Assembly: GCA_947627875.1 (NCBI GenBank)
Contig: CANQXS010000003.1
Location: 82,227 to 146,226, forward strand
Reading direction: 5' to 3'
From: an uncultured Clostridia bacterium
GTDB lineage: Bacteria; Bacillota; Clostridia; Oscillospirales; Ruminococcaceae
Length of the DNA stretch: 64,000 nt
Shown here: piece by piece, positions 31,541 through 42,016 of the stretch
Layout: every line of letters starts with the position of its first letter
How positions within the stretch are numbered: position 1 is the stretch's first letter
Position numbers and translations under genes: made by a program
Notes under the pieces: generated by a model
The model's input: the letters and a program-made list of their open reading frames with translations, nothing else
What the model was told of the DNA's origin: nothing
Databases searched by the model: none

Positions 31541-32449
31541 TCAGACGTTTAAATGCTTGCGGGTGGAGACGACCGTGCCGACGGCGCTCAAAATTATGCC
31601 GAAGGCAAGATATGCGAGACCGGTTTTCAGCGCGATGCTTTCAAACGGGATTATCGCGGAGAGACCGAATATCGAGAATACGTTGGCGTCGCTCGAGAGC
31701 ATTTTGAATACCTCGGTATAGGCGAACCAGGTCATTCCGAAGGCTATCCCCGCGGATACGACGCCTATTACGAGCCCCTCTACGAAGAAGGGAATCTCGA
31801 TAAACGACTTCGACGCGCCGACGTATCTCATAATGCTTATCTCGCGCCTGCGGGCGTAAACGCTCGCGCGGGTGGAATTGGAGATTATAACGAAGCAGAC
31901 GATTATCAGCGCGGCGGTTATCGCCGAGAAGAGTATCGCGCAGACGTTTCTTATGCCCGTCAGTATGCTTGCAAAGTCGTTCGGCGCCTGCACCGATTCC
32001 ACGAACTGAAGCTGCTGTATCTGCTTTACGGTCTCGGAGAGCTCCGAAATGTCGCTCACCCTTACCCTATAAGTGTCGGGCAGGGGGTTGTTATGGATAT
32101 AAGAGGCGAAATACGCCTTTTCGTCTTCTGTCATAGTCTCCTGCATATCGGCAAGCGCCTCGTCGCGGGAGTAGAAGTTTACCTCGAAAATATTCGGGTT
32201 TTGGGCGAGCTGCTCGCCCAAAAGGGTAACGTTATTGTCGGGGGTGCCGTCCAATATGACGACCATAACCTCGTTGCGCTTTTCTATTGCGCCTATCATC
32301 TGGGTTATATTGAACGAAACAAGGACGGATATTCCGACCATTATAAGCGATATCGTTATAACGCAGAGGGAAGCGAAGGAATTTACGCGGTTGAACCAAA
32401 GCCCCGCGAAGCCCTGCTTCACAAGATACTTAAAACTATTTAGCCTCAT
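31541..32449 (-). CDS. ftsX: Cell division protein FtsX
   Basis: N-terminal MRLNSFKYLVKQGFAGLWFNRVNSFASLCVITISLIMVGISVLVSFNI; adjacent to ftsE. Confidence 0.96.
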   Translation of the reverse strand: MRLNSFKYLVKQGFAGLWFNRVNSFASLCVITISLIMVGISVLVSFNITQMIGAIEKRNEVMVVILDGTPDNNVTLLGEQLAQNPNIFEVNFYSRDEALADMQETMTEDEKAYFASYIHNNPLPDTYRVRVSDISELSETVKQIQQLQFVESVQAPNDFASILTGIRNVCAILFSAITAALIIVCFVIISNSTRASVYARRREISIMRYVGASKSFIEIPFFVEGLVIGVVSAGIAFGMTWFAYTEVFKMLSSDANVFSIFGLSAIIPFESIALKTGLAYLAFGIILSAVGTVVSTRKHLNV

Positions 32450-33125
32450 CTGCGCCCCCTATGATTTCGTCGAAGACCACGGCGCCGGTGTTGATGTTGA
32501 TTATGCGCCCGCCGAAATAGCGCACGAGGTCGTGCTGATGGGTGACCATAAGAACTGTGGTGCCGCACTCCTCGTTTATCGACTTTAAAAGATCGACTAT
32601 CTCGAAGCTCCTTGCGGGGTCAACGTTGCCTGTGGGCTCGTCCGCTATGATGAGCTGAGGGTCGTTGACGAGGGCTCTTGCAAGAGCGACGCGCTGCTGC
32701 TCGCCGCCCGAGAGGTCGTTGGGATAGGATTTAGCCTTCTGGGTGAGCCCTACAAGGCTTATAACGTAGGGGACTCTCGTCCTGATGTATTTAGTGGGCG
32801 CGTCGATAACTCTGAGCGCGAACGCCACATTGTCGTAAACGGTCATATTCGGAATCAGGCGGAAATCCTGAAAAACCACGCCGATGGTTCGGCGCAGTTT
32901 CGGAATGTTTCTCTGCTTCATCGAGGAGAGGTTAAAGCCGTTTACGGTGACCTCTCCCTCGGTGGCGGTGAGCTCGCGGAGAAGCAGCTTTATAAGCGTT
33001 GACTTGCCGGCGCCGTTGGCTCCGACAACGAAGACGAATTCATCGTCTTCTATTTTAAGGTTTATGCGGCTCAAAGCCTGCTGACCGTTGGGGTATGTAT
33101 ATGAAACGTTGCGAAATTCAACCAT
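32436..33125 (-). CDS. ftsE: Cell division ATP-binding protein FtsE
   Basis: MVEFRNVSYTYPNGQQALSRINLKIEDDEFVFVVGANGAGKSTLIKLLLREL; LSGGEQQRVALARALVNDPQLIIADEPTGNVDP. Confidence 0.97.
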   Translation of the reverse strand: MVEFRNVSYTYPNGQQALSRINLKIEDDEFVFVVGANGAGKSTLIKLLLRELTATEGEVTVNGFNLSSMKQRNIPKLRRTIGVVFQDFRLIPNMTVYDNVAFALRVIDAPTKYIRTRVPYVISLVGLTQKAKSYPNDLSGGEQQRVALARALVNDPQLIIADEPTGNVDPARSFEIVDLLKSINEECGTTVLMVTHQHDLVRYFGGRIININTGAVVFDEIIGGADEAK

Positions 33126-33158
33126 TCGGGGTAACTGCTCCTTTCAGGCAGCAAAAAA

Positions 33159-34244
33159 TCAATACTTTGTGGGCTCCGAGGAAAGGTATTTCTTGACCAT
33201 AAGCGCGATCTTGAAGATGATAGCGTGGTCGAACTCGCGAAGGTCGAGCCCCGTGAGCTTCTTTATCTTCTCGAGGCGGTAAACAAGGGTGTTTCTGTGG
33301 ACAAAGAGCTTGCGCGAGGTCTCCGAGACGTTGAGGTTGTTCTCGAAGAACTTCTGAATAGTGAACAGAGTCTCCTGGTCGAGCGACTCTATTGAGCCCT
33401 TCTTGAAAACTTCCTTGAGGAAGGTCTCGCAGAGGGTGGTGGGTAGGTGGTAGATGAGCCTTGCGATGCCGAGATTTTCATAGCTTACTATGGTTTTATC
33501 GGTGTCGAATACCTTTCCGACCTCGAGGGCTATCTGGGCTTCTTTAAACGAGACCGCAAGCGCGCGGACGGTATCGACAACGGTGCCGATTCCGACGTTT
33601 ACCCTCGTGTAGAATTCGCTCGAAAGGGTATCGGCAATAGAGAACGCCAGCTTTTCGAGGTCGGCGGGCTCAATCGACGGGCGGACCTCTTTAATGAGGA
33701 CGATATCCGCCTCGGAGGTGGTGAAAACAAAGTCTTTATTCTTGTCGGGGAAGAGGTTCTGAATAACGTCGAACGCGGAGACGTCGTTGGAAGAGACTAT
33801 TCTTATGAGCAGTACGACGCGGTGCGCTTCGTTGTTGAAATGGAGCTCGCGCGCCTTTATCATAATGTCTCCCGGGAGAATATTGTCTAAAACGACGTTC
33901 TTGACGAAGTTGGTGCGGTCATACTTTTCGTCGTAGAACTGCTGGAGATTCGAGAGGGCAACGCAGAGCATCGAAGCGGTCTTATAGGCAGACTCGTCCG
34001 TTCCCTCGACAAATACGGCGTATTCATTCTTGGTCTTGGCTCCAAAGGGCTTATAGGTGTAGCCGTCGCGGACGAAATAATCGAAGGTCTCGTTCAGATC
34101 CAACGATACATATTCGTTTGCGGAGCCTATCTTTGAGACGTCGCTGCAGGCTACTACAAGGGCTCCCTCGTCGACGACGCCGATCTCACAGCCGACCGTC
34201 TCGCTCATCTGATGTACGATACCTTGGAAAAATCTGTTAGGCAT
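33159..34244 (-). CDS. PucR/CdaR-type HTH regulator
   Basis: C-terminal FFENNLNVSETSRKLFVHRNTLVYRLEKIKKLTGLDLREFDHAIIFKIALMV. Confidence 0.88.
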   Translation of the reverse strand: MPNRFFQGIVHQMSETVGCEIGVVDEGALVVACSDVSKIGSANEYVSLDLNETFDYFVRDGYTYKPFGAKTKNEYAVFVEGTDESAYKTASMLCVALSNLQQFYDEKYDRTNFVKNVVLDNILPGDIMIKARELHFNNEAHRVVLLIRIVSSNDVSAFDVIQNLFPDKNKDFVFTTSEADIVLIKEVRPSIEPADLEKLAFSIADTLSSEFYTRVNVGIGTVVDTVRALAVSFKEAQIALEVGKVFDTDKTIVSYENLGIARLIYHLPTTLCETFLKEVFKKGSIESLDQETLFTIQKFFENNLNVSETSRKLFVHRNTLVYRLEKIKKLTGLDLREFDHAIIFKIALMVKKYLSSEPTKY

Positions 34245-34565
34245 AGTTGTTACTCCCCAAAAAATATTTCAGCACTCTTTCCGAACGCGGGCATTTAAGC
34301 CCGAGCGCTCGCTTCGTATGCGACGCGTGCGCTTTTTATGCGCCGTAAACCGACCGCAACGCCGAATTTTCGCGTCTGAATCATTATATCATTTATTTTC
34401 GGAAGATGTGTTAATAAAGTGTGAATAACCACAAAAAAATAATGACTTTTTTATACAGAATCACCAACGTACAAATTTTGCCTCCGAAAACGGGAAAATA
34501 TATGTGCAAAAGTACAGACTACGCGGGGCGAAAATCTGGAAAGGGGAGCCCCGAAGGCAAAAAAG

Positions 34566-34600
34566 AAACGGCTCCGCCAAAGCGCGAAGCCGTTTACAGG
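34566..34600 (-). terminator. Terminator downstream of HPr gene
   Basis: Minus strand aaacggcttcgcgctttggcggagccgtttctttttt. Confidence 0.65.
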
Positions 34601-34630
34601 GAAAAATCACTGATGTTAAGATGATGGCTC

Positions 34631-34906
34631 TTATGATCTTGCTTCTTCGGAAAACTCGCTGTCCACCAAAGAAACGAGACTCGAAACGGCGGTTTCCTCG
34701 TCTGCTCCGTCGGCTATGATGCGGATACCGGTTCCGCCGATAATGCCGAGGGACAGTACACCGAGAAGGCTCTTGCCGTTTACACGTCTCTCTTCCTTTT
34801 CGACCCAAATCGAAGACTTGAATTCGTTTGCCTTCTGGATGAAGAAGGTTGCCGGACGGGCGTGAAGACCGATCTGATTCTTAACAACTACATCTTTAAC
34901 AAACAT
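34631..34906 (-). CDS. ptsH: HPr family phosphocarrier protein
   Basis: VKNQIGLHARPATFFIQKANEFKSSIWVEKEERRVNGKSLLGVLSLGI; His-15 and Ser-46 motifs present. Confidence 0.95.
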   Translation of the reverse strand: MFVKDVVVKNQIGLHARPATFFIQKANEFKSSIWVEKEERRVNGKSLLGVLSLGIIGGTGIRIIADGADEETAVSSLVSLVDSEFSEEARS

Positions 34907-35126
34907 AACATACTCTCCGTTTCAATTATTAAAATGTACCTGTTGGATTAACGTGATGTTAGTATACAAATTTTTTTGCCGATAGTCAACGGACAAAACC
35001 GATGAATCAAAGCTTTTCACCAAAATTTCTGCCATTTGCCGACGCCCTGCCAAATTTTAAGACCCCAATTTGTGCATTTTGCTATAGATTTTTCAGCGAA
35101 TGAGAGCACAATAAACAAACAAAAAT

Positions 35127-35891
35127 TCACTTATTGTTGAAAAATTCAGGCATATCCTCATATCTCGCTCTGAGCTCCGAAAGATAAGCCCTGTCGGCGT
35201 CGGTGAGCGGGGCGGTTTCGAGGAGCTCTGGGCGCTTAAGATATGTCTCCTCAAGCGATTTTTCCCGCCGCCATTTCATTATATTCGCGTGGTGACCCGA
35301 AACGAGTATGTCCGGCACCGGCATGTCCTGCCAAATCTGAGGCTTGGTATACTGGGGGTATTCAAGCAGTCCGCTGTAATGGCTCTCGTCCATAAAGCAG
35401 TCCTCCTGAGAGAGCGTACCGTCAAGAAGGCGGACGACCCCGTCGGCGAGTATCATAGCGGGGAGCTCTCCGCCGGTGAGAACGTAGTCGCCGACAGAAA
35501 TTTCCTCGGCCTCTAATTTGTCGAGCACCCGCTGGTCGACGCCCTCGTAATGCCCGCAGAGGATAAAGAGGTCCTCGCCCGCCGAGGCAAGCTCCTTCAG
35601 GCGCTGCTGATTCAGGGTCTTTCCTCGGGGAGACATATATATAACGTGAGGTCTGCGCTCGCCGACGACGGCTTTGTAGCACTGCCAAATCGGCTCGGCA
35701 AGAAGAAGCATTCCCTGCCGCTCGGAATACGGGGTGTCGTCTACGCGGTGATGCTTATCGAAGGCGTAGTCGCGTATCTGGTGGCAGTAAAGCTCGAAAA
35801 CGCCTTTGTTCCGCGCCCTGCCTACAATGCTTTGCCCGAGGTAGGTCTCGCATATTTCGGGGAAAAGAGTTGCTATGTCAATCCTCATCAA
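35127..35891 (-). CDS. trmD: tRNA (guanine37-N1)-methyltransferase
   Basis: MRIDIATLFPEICETYLGQSIVGRARNKG...LCGHYEGVDQRVLD...SVGDYVLTGGELPAM. Confidence 0.97.
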   Translation of the reverse strand: MMRIDIATLFPEICETYLGQSIVGRARNKGVFELYCHQIRDYAFDKHHRVDDTPYSERQGMLLLAEPIWQCYKAVVGERRPHVIYMSPRGKTLNQQRLKELASAGEDLFILCGHYEGVDQRVLDKLEAEEISVGDYVLTGGELPAMILADGVVRLLDGTLSQEDCFMDESHYSGLLEYPQYTKPQIWQDMPVPDILVSGHHANIMKWRREKSLEETYLKRPELLETAPLTDADRAYLSELRARYEDMPEFFNNK

Positions 35892-36384
35892 AAAGTCCCT
35901 CCATCGGGAAGACGGTCATTTTTCCCGCTTCGACGTCGGTTTTGAGCACCACCGACGGTATCGCGGGGATATAGTATTTCTTTCCGTCCTTCGTTATTTC
36001 GTAGACGTCGTTTGCTCCCGTTCCGAAAACGTCGGTTATCCTGCCGTAGGACCTTCCGCTTTCGTCGACTGCTTCGAGCCCAACGAGGTCGGCGATAAAA
36101 TAGCTCCCCGCGGGAAGCTTTATATCGCTTCGGTCGGCATAGAGAATCTTATTCCGAAGCGTCTGGGCGGCTTCGGGTGTATCTGTTCCCGCGAGCTTAA
36201 GTATCGCCATTTCCCCGCCCTTCGGGCGCGCGCGCTCCACCGGATATACGGTCGAGCCGTCCTTTGAATAGAGCTTTTTAAGCTTGCAGAGCACCGCGGG
36301 CGAGTCGCACCACGCCTGAGCGTTGACCTCGCCCTTTATTCCGTGAACGGAAACTATCTTTGCAATTTCAAGATATTTTTTCAT
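35878..36384 (-). CDS. rimM: Ribosome maturation factor RimM
   Basis: YLEIAKIVSVHGIKGEVNAQAW...GSYFIADLVGLEAVDE...YIPAIPSVVLKTDVEAGKMTVFPMEGLFDED. Confidence 0.96.
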   Translation of the reverse strand: MKKYLEIAKIVSVHGIKGEVNAQAWCDSPAVLCKLKKLYSKDGSTVYPVERARPKGGEMAILKLAGTDTPEAAQTLRNKILYADRSDIKLPAGSYFIADLVGLEAVDESGRSYGRITDVFGTGANDVYEITKDGKKYYIPAIPSVVLKTDVEAGKMTVFPMEGLFDED

Positions 36385-36404
36385 GGCACCTCATTATGAA
36401 AAAT

Positions 36405-36432
36405 GCGGCTCAAAGGCTGAGCCGCGTTTTCA
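36405..36432 (-). terminator. Hairpin/terminator between rimM and the KH-domain gene
   Basis: gcggctcaaaggctgagccgcgttttc. Confidence 0.4.
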
Positions 36433-36666
36433 TTAGTCGATTTCCACCTTTATGTCCTGATTGTTTCTGGCGGCGGCGGAGCGCATCAGAGTGCGGATAG
36501 CCTTGGCGATTCTGCCCTGCTTTCCGATTACTCTTCCCATATCGTCGGGTGCAACGTGAAGATGGAAAACGATTACTCCCTCTTCATTGGGTTCGTCCTG
36601 AACCACCTCGACGGCGGTCTTATCGTCGACAAGTCCGACGGCGATGTTCTTTAAAAGTTCAGTCAT
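36433..36666 (-). CDS. khpA: KH domain RNA-binding protein (YlqC/KhpA)
   Basis: VVQDEPNEEGVIVFHLHVAPDDMGRVIGKQGRIAKAIRTLMRSAAARN. Confidence 0.95.
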   Translation of the reverse strand: MTELLKNIAVGLVDDKTAVEVVQDEPNEEGVIVFHLHVAPDDMGRVIGKQGRIAKAIRTLMRSAAARNNQDIKVEID

Positions 36667-36696
36667 TTTTTAAGTTCCTTTCCGGTTGATTATTGT

Positions 36697-36939
36697 TCAG
36701 ATGATGCCGTTTTTCTTAAAGAGAGCCTTTACGGTATCGGTCGGCTGAGCGCCGGTGTCGATCCACTTTTTCGCCTTTTCCGCGTCAGCCTTAAGGGTGG
36801 CGGGTTCGGTAGTGGGGTCGTAGTAGCCTATCTCCTCAATGAAGCGACCGTCGCGGGGATAACGCGAATCGGCGACGACGATGCGGTAGAAGGGGTTCTT
36901 CTTGGCACCGATTCTTCTGAGCCTGATCTTTACTGCCAT
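36697..36939 (-). CDS. rpsP: 30S ribosomal protein S16
   Basis: [42 protein letters not shown]. Confidence 0.97.
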   Translation of the reverse strand: MAVKIRLRRIGAKKNPFYRIVVADSRYPRDGRFIEEIGYYDPTTEPATLKADAEKAKKWIDTGAQPTDTVKALFKKNGII

Positions 36940-37016
36940 AATATATTCACCTCCTGATAGTGATAAAAGATGTAATTGCTTTATTTGTTTTATGGCGGTT
37001 TATCGCCGTAAAAGAC

Positions 37017-38387
37017 CTATTTGAGATTCGAGAGGTTCTGCATAAGCTCCTTCGGTATCGCGGGCATCTTTTTGCGCTTGCCCTTGCCGTTTCTGCCCGA
37101 GCCGGTTATGCCCATCTGCTTCATAAGCTTCTGCATCTGCTCATACTGCTTCAAAAGGCGGTTGACGTCCTCAACTCTGGTGCCGCTTCCGGCGGCTATC
37201 CTGCGCTTTCGCGAGGGATTTATGAGCGAGGGCTTCGCGCGCTCCGCAGGGGTCATCGAGAGGATAATAGCTTCGGTCCTCGGGACCTGCTTTTCGTCGA
37301 TCTGGTCTTCGTCTATCTTGTTTCCGCCCGGCATCATCGCAAGAAGCGAGCGCAAAGAGCCCATTTTTTTGATCTGGCGCATCTGGTCGAGCAGGTCGTT
37401 GAGGTCAAAGCCCCCCTGCTGCATTTTACCTGCAAGGCGCTCGGCTTCCTTTTCGTCGAATGAGCTCTGAGCCTTTTCTATCAGCGAGAGAACGTCGCCC
37501 ATACCGAGTATCCTCGAAGCCATTCTGTCGGGGTGGAATACCTCGAAGTCGTCGAGCTTTTCGCCGGTGCCGATGAATTTTATCGGCTTGCCGGTAGCCG
37601 CAAGAACCGAAAGCGCCGCGCCGCCGCGGGTATCGGAATCGAGCTTGGTAAGAATAACGCTGTTGATGCCTATCTGCTCGTCGAACGTTTTGGCGACGTT
37701 TACTGCTTCCTGCCCCGTCATAGCGTCTACAACGAGGATTATCTCTGAGGGCTCGGCTATCTCTTTTATGTCCTTGAGCTCCTGCATAAGCTCTTCGTCT
37801 ATTTGCAGGCGCCCTGCGGTATCGAAAAGGACTATGTCGTTGCCGTAGTCGCGGGCGTGTTTAACCGCTTCCCGCGCGATTTTACGCGGATCGGTCTGCC
37901 CCATTTCAAAAACGGGGACTCCCGCCCTTTCGCCGACGATTTTGAGCTGCTCTATCGCCGCGGGGCGGTAGATGTCGCATCCGACCAAAAGCGGGCGGTG
38001 CTCCTGAGCTTTAAAATACTTCGCAAGCTTAGCTGCGTGGGTGGTTTTACCGCTTCCCTGAAGACCGCACATCATAATGACGCAAGGCGGCTTGGAGGGG
38101 AAGTTTATCTTTGAGCTGCTCTCGCCCATAAGCGCGATGAGCTCTTCGTGGACTATCTTTATGACCTGCTGGGCGGGGGTGAGGCTTTCGAGGACCTCGG
38201 AGCCTACGCAGCGCTCGGTCACCTTAGCGACAAAGTCCTTGACCACTTTATAGCTTACGTCCGCCTCTAAAAGCGCCATGCGCACCTCGCGCATACACGC
38301 CTTGACGTCCGCCTCGGAGAGCTTGCCGCGGTTTTTCAGCCTTTTGAAAACGGCGCCGAGCTTTTCCGACAAGCCTTCAAATGCCAT
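37017..38387 (-). CDS. ffh: Signal recognition particle protein
   Basis: MAFEGLSEKLGAVFKRLKNRGKLSEADVKACMREVRMALLEADVSYKVVKDF; GLQGSGKTTHAAKLA; M-domain. Confidence 0.97.
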   Translation of the reverse strand: MAFEGLSEKLGAVFKRLKNRGKLSEADVKACMREVRMALLEADVSYKVVKDFVAKVTERCVGSEVLESLTPAQQVIKIVHEELIALMGESSSKINFPSKPPCVIMMCGLQGSGKTTHAAKLAKYFKAQEHRPLLVGCDIYRPAAIEQLKIVGERAGVPVFEMGQTDPRKIAREAVKHARDYGNDIVLFDTAGRLQIDEELMQELKDIKEIAEPSEIILVVDAMTGQEAVNVAKTFDEQIGINSVILTKLDSDTRGGAALSVLAATGKPIKFIGTGEKLDDFEVFHPDRMASRILGMGDVLSLIEKAQSSFDEKEAERLAGKMQQGGFDLNDLLDQMRQIKKMGSLRSLLAMMPGGNKIDEDQIDEKQVPRTEAIILSMTPAERAKPSLINPSRKRRIAAGSGTRVEDVNRLLKQYEQMQKLMKQMGITGSGRNGKGKRKKMPAIPKELMQNLSNLK

Positions 38388-38409
38388 TCGGTTTCGCTCC
38401 TTTTTAAAA

Positions 38410-38772
38410 TTATCTGCCTGTCTGCTCTATAACGGCTTTTATCCGCTCGAGCTTTTCGATAACGCTTTTTGTGGTGGTATACGAGCGGCAGTCGGCGATT
38501 ATTTCGTCGCAGCGCGCGCCGACCTCGTCGAGAAGCTTGTCGTATTTTTCAAGCATCTCTACTACGCCGATCTTTCCGTCGAGGTCCAAAAGCGTCTCCT
38601 CGCCGCGCTTTATGCTGTCGCGGACGCCCTGGCGGGAGATACCGTCGTTGGCTGCAATTTCGGAGAGGGATAAATCCTCGTTGTAATAAAGCTCGAGCAT
38701 TTCGCGCTGCTTATCGGTCAGAACACCGCCGTAAATGTCAAGCAAAGAGGAGAACTTCAAATCCTTAGCCAC
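38410..38772 (-). CDS. ylxM: SRP-associated HTH protein YlxM
   Basis: LLDIYGGVLTDKQREMLELYYNEDLSLSEIAANDGISRQGVRDSIKRGEETL; upstream of ffh. Confidence 0.95.
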   Translation of the reverse strand: MAKDLKFSSLLDIYGGVLTDKQREMLELYYNEDLSLSEIAANDGISRQGVRDSIKRGEETLLDLDGKIGVVEMLEKYDKLLDEVGARCDEIIADCRSYTTTKSVIEKLERIKAVIEQTGR

Positions 38773-39044
38773 ACAATATCACCCTTTCGGAAGCTGCTCG
38801 GGACACTAAATGTCGTGCTTAATGTAAAGCAAAACGGCTTTACAGTGGTATATTATATACCATTATGCCGCCGTTGTCAAGAGGATATTAAAAATTTTCG
38901 GAAAATTATACTTTTTGTAATTCTGAGCGCATTTTTTGGTAAACAAACGGTTGACTTTCAAACGACAAATCGTTAATTGACTTTAAGGAAATCCGATGGT
39001 AAAATTAAAGCACACCGGTGAATAAAACTTTTGGAGGAATAAAA

Positions 39045-40127
39045 ATGGCTTTTGAAATAGGAAAACAGCTTAAAGAGCTCCGTGTGCGCGACGGTCGCAC
39101 GCAGGACGAAGTCGCGGCGGCGCTCGGAGTAACCGCTCAGGCGGTGTCGAGGTGGGAAAAAGCCGTCTGCTGTCCAGATATCGGGCTGCTGCCGTCGATT
39201 GCGAACTACTTCAACGTATCCATCGACCGGCTTTTCGGCTATGACGTCGAGCGCAAAAGAAAGATAGACGCTCTTTGCAAAAAGCTCGCTGAAATGAACC
39301 GCGAAAACAACGGCGAGGACGTCTCGATGAGCGAGTGCATACGCCTTGCGCGGGAGGGGCTTCTCGAATTTCCCGGGAACCCGCAGGTAATGCTTGCGCT
39401 CGCGGATATCCTCTATAACGCGGGATATGTCCGCTACGGCGAGTTTCACCTCACCGACGAGGAGGGGTATGACGTTTTCGACGTCGAGCGGCACAAAAAA
39501 TACGCCGAGTGGCAGGAGGCTATATCGCTCTACGAGAGGGTGATACCTTTGCTCGAGGACGGCGACGAAAAGTTTGGCGCAGTAAATTTGCTTGTAAATC
39601 TTTACGCAGTGACCGGCGAGACCGAAAAGGCGGCAAAGCTCGCCGAAAGGGCGCCGACAATGTGGGGCTGCCGCGAATTTCTGAGCATCGGCGGGCTTTG
39701 CGGCAAAAAGCGCTCCGAAGCCTTTGAAGACGCGGTTATTGCGCTTGCGCAAAATCTTGTCCGGTATACGGTTTACTGCGAAATTTCGAGGAACACCGAT
39801 TCTCCCGCCGCGACCGCGAAAGCAGTTGCAAAGGCAATAGAAATCGGCGACGCGGTCCTCGGGGTCGGGTATCGGGACAACAAGGCGCTTAGAGCAGATC
39901 TCGCGGGGACAGCTCTGTTTCTCGCCGACCGCCTTTGGGAATCCGGCGACGGCGACGGAGCCTTTGAAGCCCTTGACGACGCTCTTCGCCGCGCGAAGAC
40001 GGTAAGCGACGCCTGCGCGAAATTTCAGCCGGAATACTTCCCAAGGTTCTGCGTTAAGGGCTCCCGCCCCGAAAACATAAAGGACGACCCGAGGTGGAGC
40101 GATTGGGTCGAAAGATGCGAGAGATAA
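39045..40127 (+). CDS. XRE HTH regulator with C-terminal TPR-like region
   Basis: MAFEIGKQLKELRVRDGRTQDEVAAALGVTAQAVSRWEKAVCCPDIGLLPSIANYFNVSIDRLFGYD. Confidence 0.9.
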   Translation: MAFEIGKQLKELRVRDGRTQDEVAAALGVTAQAVSRWEKAVCCPDIGLLPSIANYFNVSIDRLFGYDVERKRKIDALCKKLAEMNRENNGEDVSMSECIRLAREGLLEFPGNPQVMLALADILYNAGYVRYGEFHLTDEEGYDVFDVERHKKYAEWQEAISLYERVIPLLEDGDEKFGAVNLLVNLYAVTGETEKAAKLAERAPTMWGCREFLSIGGLCGKKRSEAFEDAVIALAQNLVRYTVYCEISRNTDSPAATAKAVAKAIEIGDAVLGVGYRDNKALRADLAGTALFLADRLWESGDGDGAFEALDDALRRAKTVSDACAKFQPEYFPRFCVKGSRPENIKDDPRWSDWVERCER

Positions 40128-40185
40128 CAGGCGCGCCGAGCTCCTAAAGGACGGGGATTACCTCAAAGTGCTCGAAAAAGTATGA

Positions 40186-40215
40186 GTAAAGGGCGGATTT
40201 CCCGCCCTTTTTTGC
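40186..40215. terminator. Terminator for aspS operon
   Basis: aaagggcggg/cccgccctttttt inverted repeat. Confidence 0.7.
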
Positions 40216-40216
40216 G

Positions 40217-41992
40217 CTATTCTTCGTCCGATACAGTCGCGATATGAAGCTCCCTGAGCTGCTTTTCGTCGACCGGCGACGGGCAGCCGCTCATCAGCTC
40301 GCTCGCGTTCTGGACCTTCGGGAAGGCGATGACGTCTCTTAAATTGTCTGCGTCGCAGAGTATCATCGAAAGCCTGTCGAGCCCGAGACCGACGCCGCCG
40401 TGCGGGGGCGCTCCGTATTTATAGGCGTCAACGAGGAACCCGAACTTGGCTTCTATCTCTTCGTCGGTCATTCCGAGCGCCTCAAACATTCTGTTCTGAA
40501 GCTCGGGGTCGGTTATTCTCATCGAGCCGGAGCAGAGCTCGGTGCCGTTGAGAACGAGGTCGAAGGCTGTCGCGCGGACGTTTTCGGGGTCGGTGTCGAG
40601 GTATTCGAGGCATTCCTCGAGCGGCATCGTGAACGGGTGATGCGCCGCCTCCCATTTTCCGGTCTCGTCGTTGAATTCAAAGAAAGGCATTTCGACTATC
40701 CAAACGAAGTTGAATTTATCCTTCGGAATGATGTCGAGCCTCTTCGCGACGATAAGGCGGAGCGCTCCCAAAACAGTGCAGACCGTCTTTTTGGTGTCTG
40801 CCGCGATGAGAACAACGTCGCCCTTTTCGGCTCCGAGCCTTGAAAGAAGCGAGTCGAGCTCGCCCTCTTTGAGGAATTTTGCAAACGAGCAGTTGGGCTG
40901 ATCTTCAGTCCAGCGGACGTAAGAGAGCCCCTTTGCGCCTATTCCCTTGGCGTGCTCAACGAGCTTGTCTATCTCCTTGCGGGTATATACCGCGGCGGCG
41001 TTCTTGGCGACTATCGCCCTTACGGTCCCGCCGTTTTCGACGGCGCCTTTGAACACGCTGAAATCGCAGTTTGCGGCGAAGTCCGAGATATCCTGTATCT
41101 CCATTCCGAAGCGGGTATCGGGCTTATCCGAGCCGTAGCGGTTCATAGCGTCGGCAAAGGTCAGGCGAGGCAGCGGGAGCTCGACCTCAACGCCCTTTAT
41201 CTCTCTGAACAGCCTCTTTACCCAGCCCTCGATCATATTCTGGATATCGGTCTGGTCTACGAACGACATTTCAAGGTCGATCTGAGTGAATTCCGGCTGG
41301 CGGTCGGCTCTGAGGTCTTCGTCGCGGAAGCAGCGCGCAAGCTGGATATAGCGGTCGAAGCCCGCGACCATAAGGAGCTGCTTATAGATTTGGGGCGACT
41401 GCGGAAGAGCGTAGAATTTTCCGTCGTGAATGCGGGAGGGAACAAGGTAGTCGCGCGCGCCCTCGGGGGTCGATTTCATCATCATCGGGGTCTCGATCTC
41501 GAGGAAGCCGTTTTCATAGAAGTATTCGCGGGTTATCTGCGCGATTTTATGGCGGGTGATTATGTTTTCGGTGAGCTTGCGGGTCCTGAGGTCGAGATAG
41601 CGGTATTTGAGCTTGAGCTCGTCGTTTACCTTGTCGGAATTGGTTATCTCAAACGGCGCGGTCTGAGCCTTTGAGAGGATTTTCAGCTCGGTGACCCTTA
41701 TCTCAACGGTGCCGGTGCGTATCTCCTTGTTTATGCTCTCGCGCGGGCAGACGTTTCCCTTCGCCATAAGAACATATTCGTTCCTGACGCCGCGCGCCTT
41801 CTCGAAAATTTCGCGGTCGGTGCCGTCGCCGAATGCGAGCTGCACTATCCCCGTGCGGTCCCTGAGATCGATAAATATGAGGTTGCCGAGGTCGCGTATC
41901 TTCTGAACGAATCCGCAGACGACGACTTCGCAGGGTTCGAGCGGAATTTCTCCGCAGTAATGCGTTCTTCTCTGATTACCCATTCTGTCCAT
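40217..41992 (-). CDS. aspS: Aspartate--tRNA ligase
   Basis: LRTRKLTENIITRHKIAQITREYFYENGFLEIETPMMMKSTPEGARDYLVPSR; bacterial insertion domain. Confidence 0.97.
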   Translation of the reverse strand: MDRMGNQRRTHYCGEIPLEPCEVVVCGFVQKIRDLGNLIFIDLRDRTGIVQLAFGDGTDREIFEKARGVRNEYVLMAKGNVCPRESINKEIRTGTVEIRVTELKILSKAQTAPFEITNSDKVNDELKLKYRYLDLRTRKLTENIITRHKIAQITREYFYENGFLEIETPMMMKSTPEGARDYLVPSRIHDGKFYALPQSPQIYKQLLMVAGFDRYIQLARCFRDEDLRADRQPEFTQIDLEMSFVDQTDIQNMIEGWVKRLFREIKGVEVELPLPRLTFADAMNRYGSDKPDTRFGMEIQDISDFAANCDFSVFKGAVENGGTVRAIVAKNAAAVYTRKEIDKLVEHAKGIGAKGLSYVRWTEDQPNCSFAKFLKEGELDSLLSRLGAEKGDVVLIAADTKKTVCTVLGALRLIVAKRLDIIPKDKFNFVWIVEMPFFEFNDETGKWEAAHHPFTMPLEECLEYLDTDPENVRATAFDLVLNGTELCSGSMRITDPELQNRMFEALGMTDEEIEAKFGFLVDAYKYGAPPHGGVGLGLDRLSMILCDADNLRDVIAFPKVQNASELMSGCPSPVDEKQLRELHIATVSDEE

Positions 41993-42016
41993 TTTTATTA
42001 CTCCTTTTCCCGACGC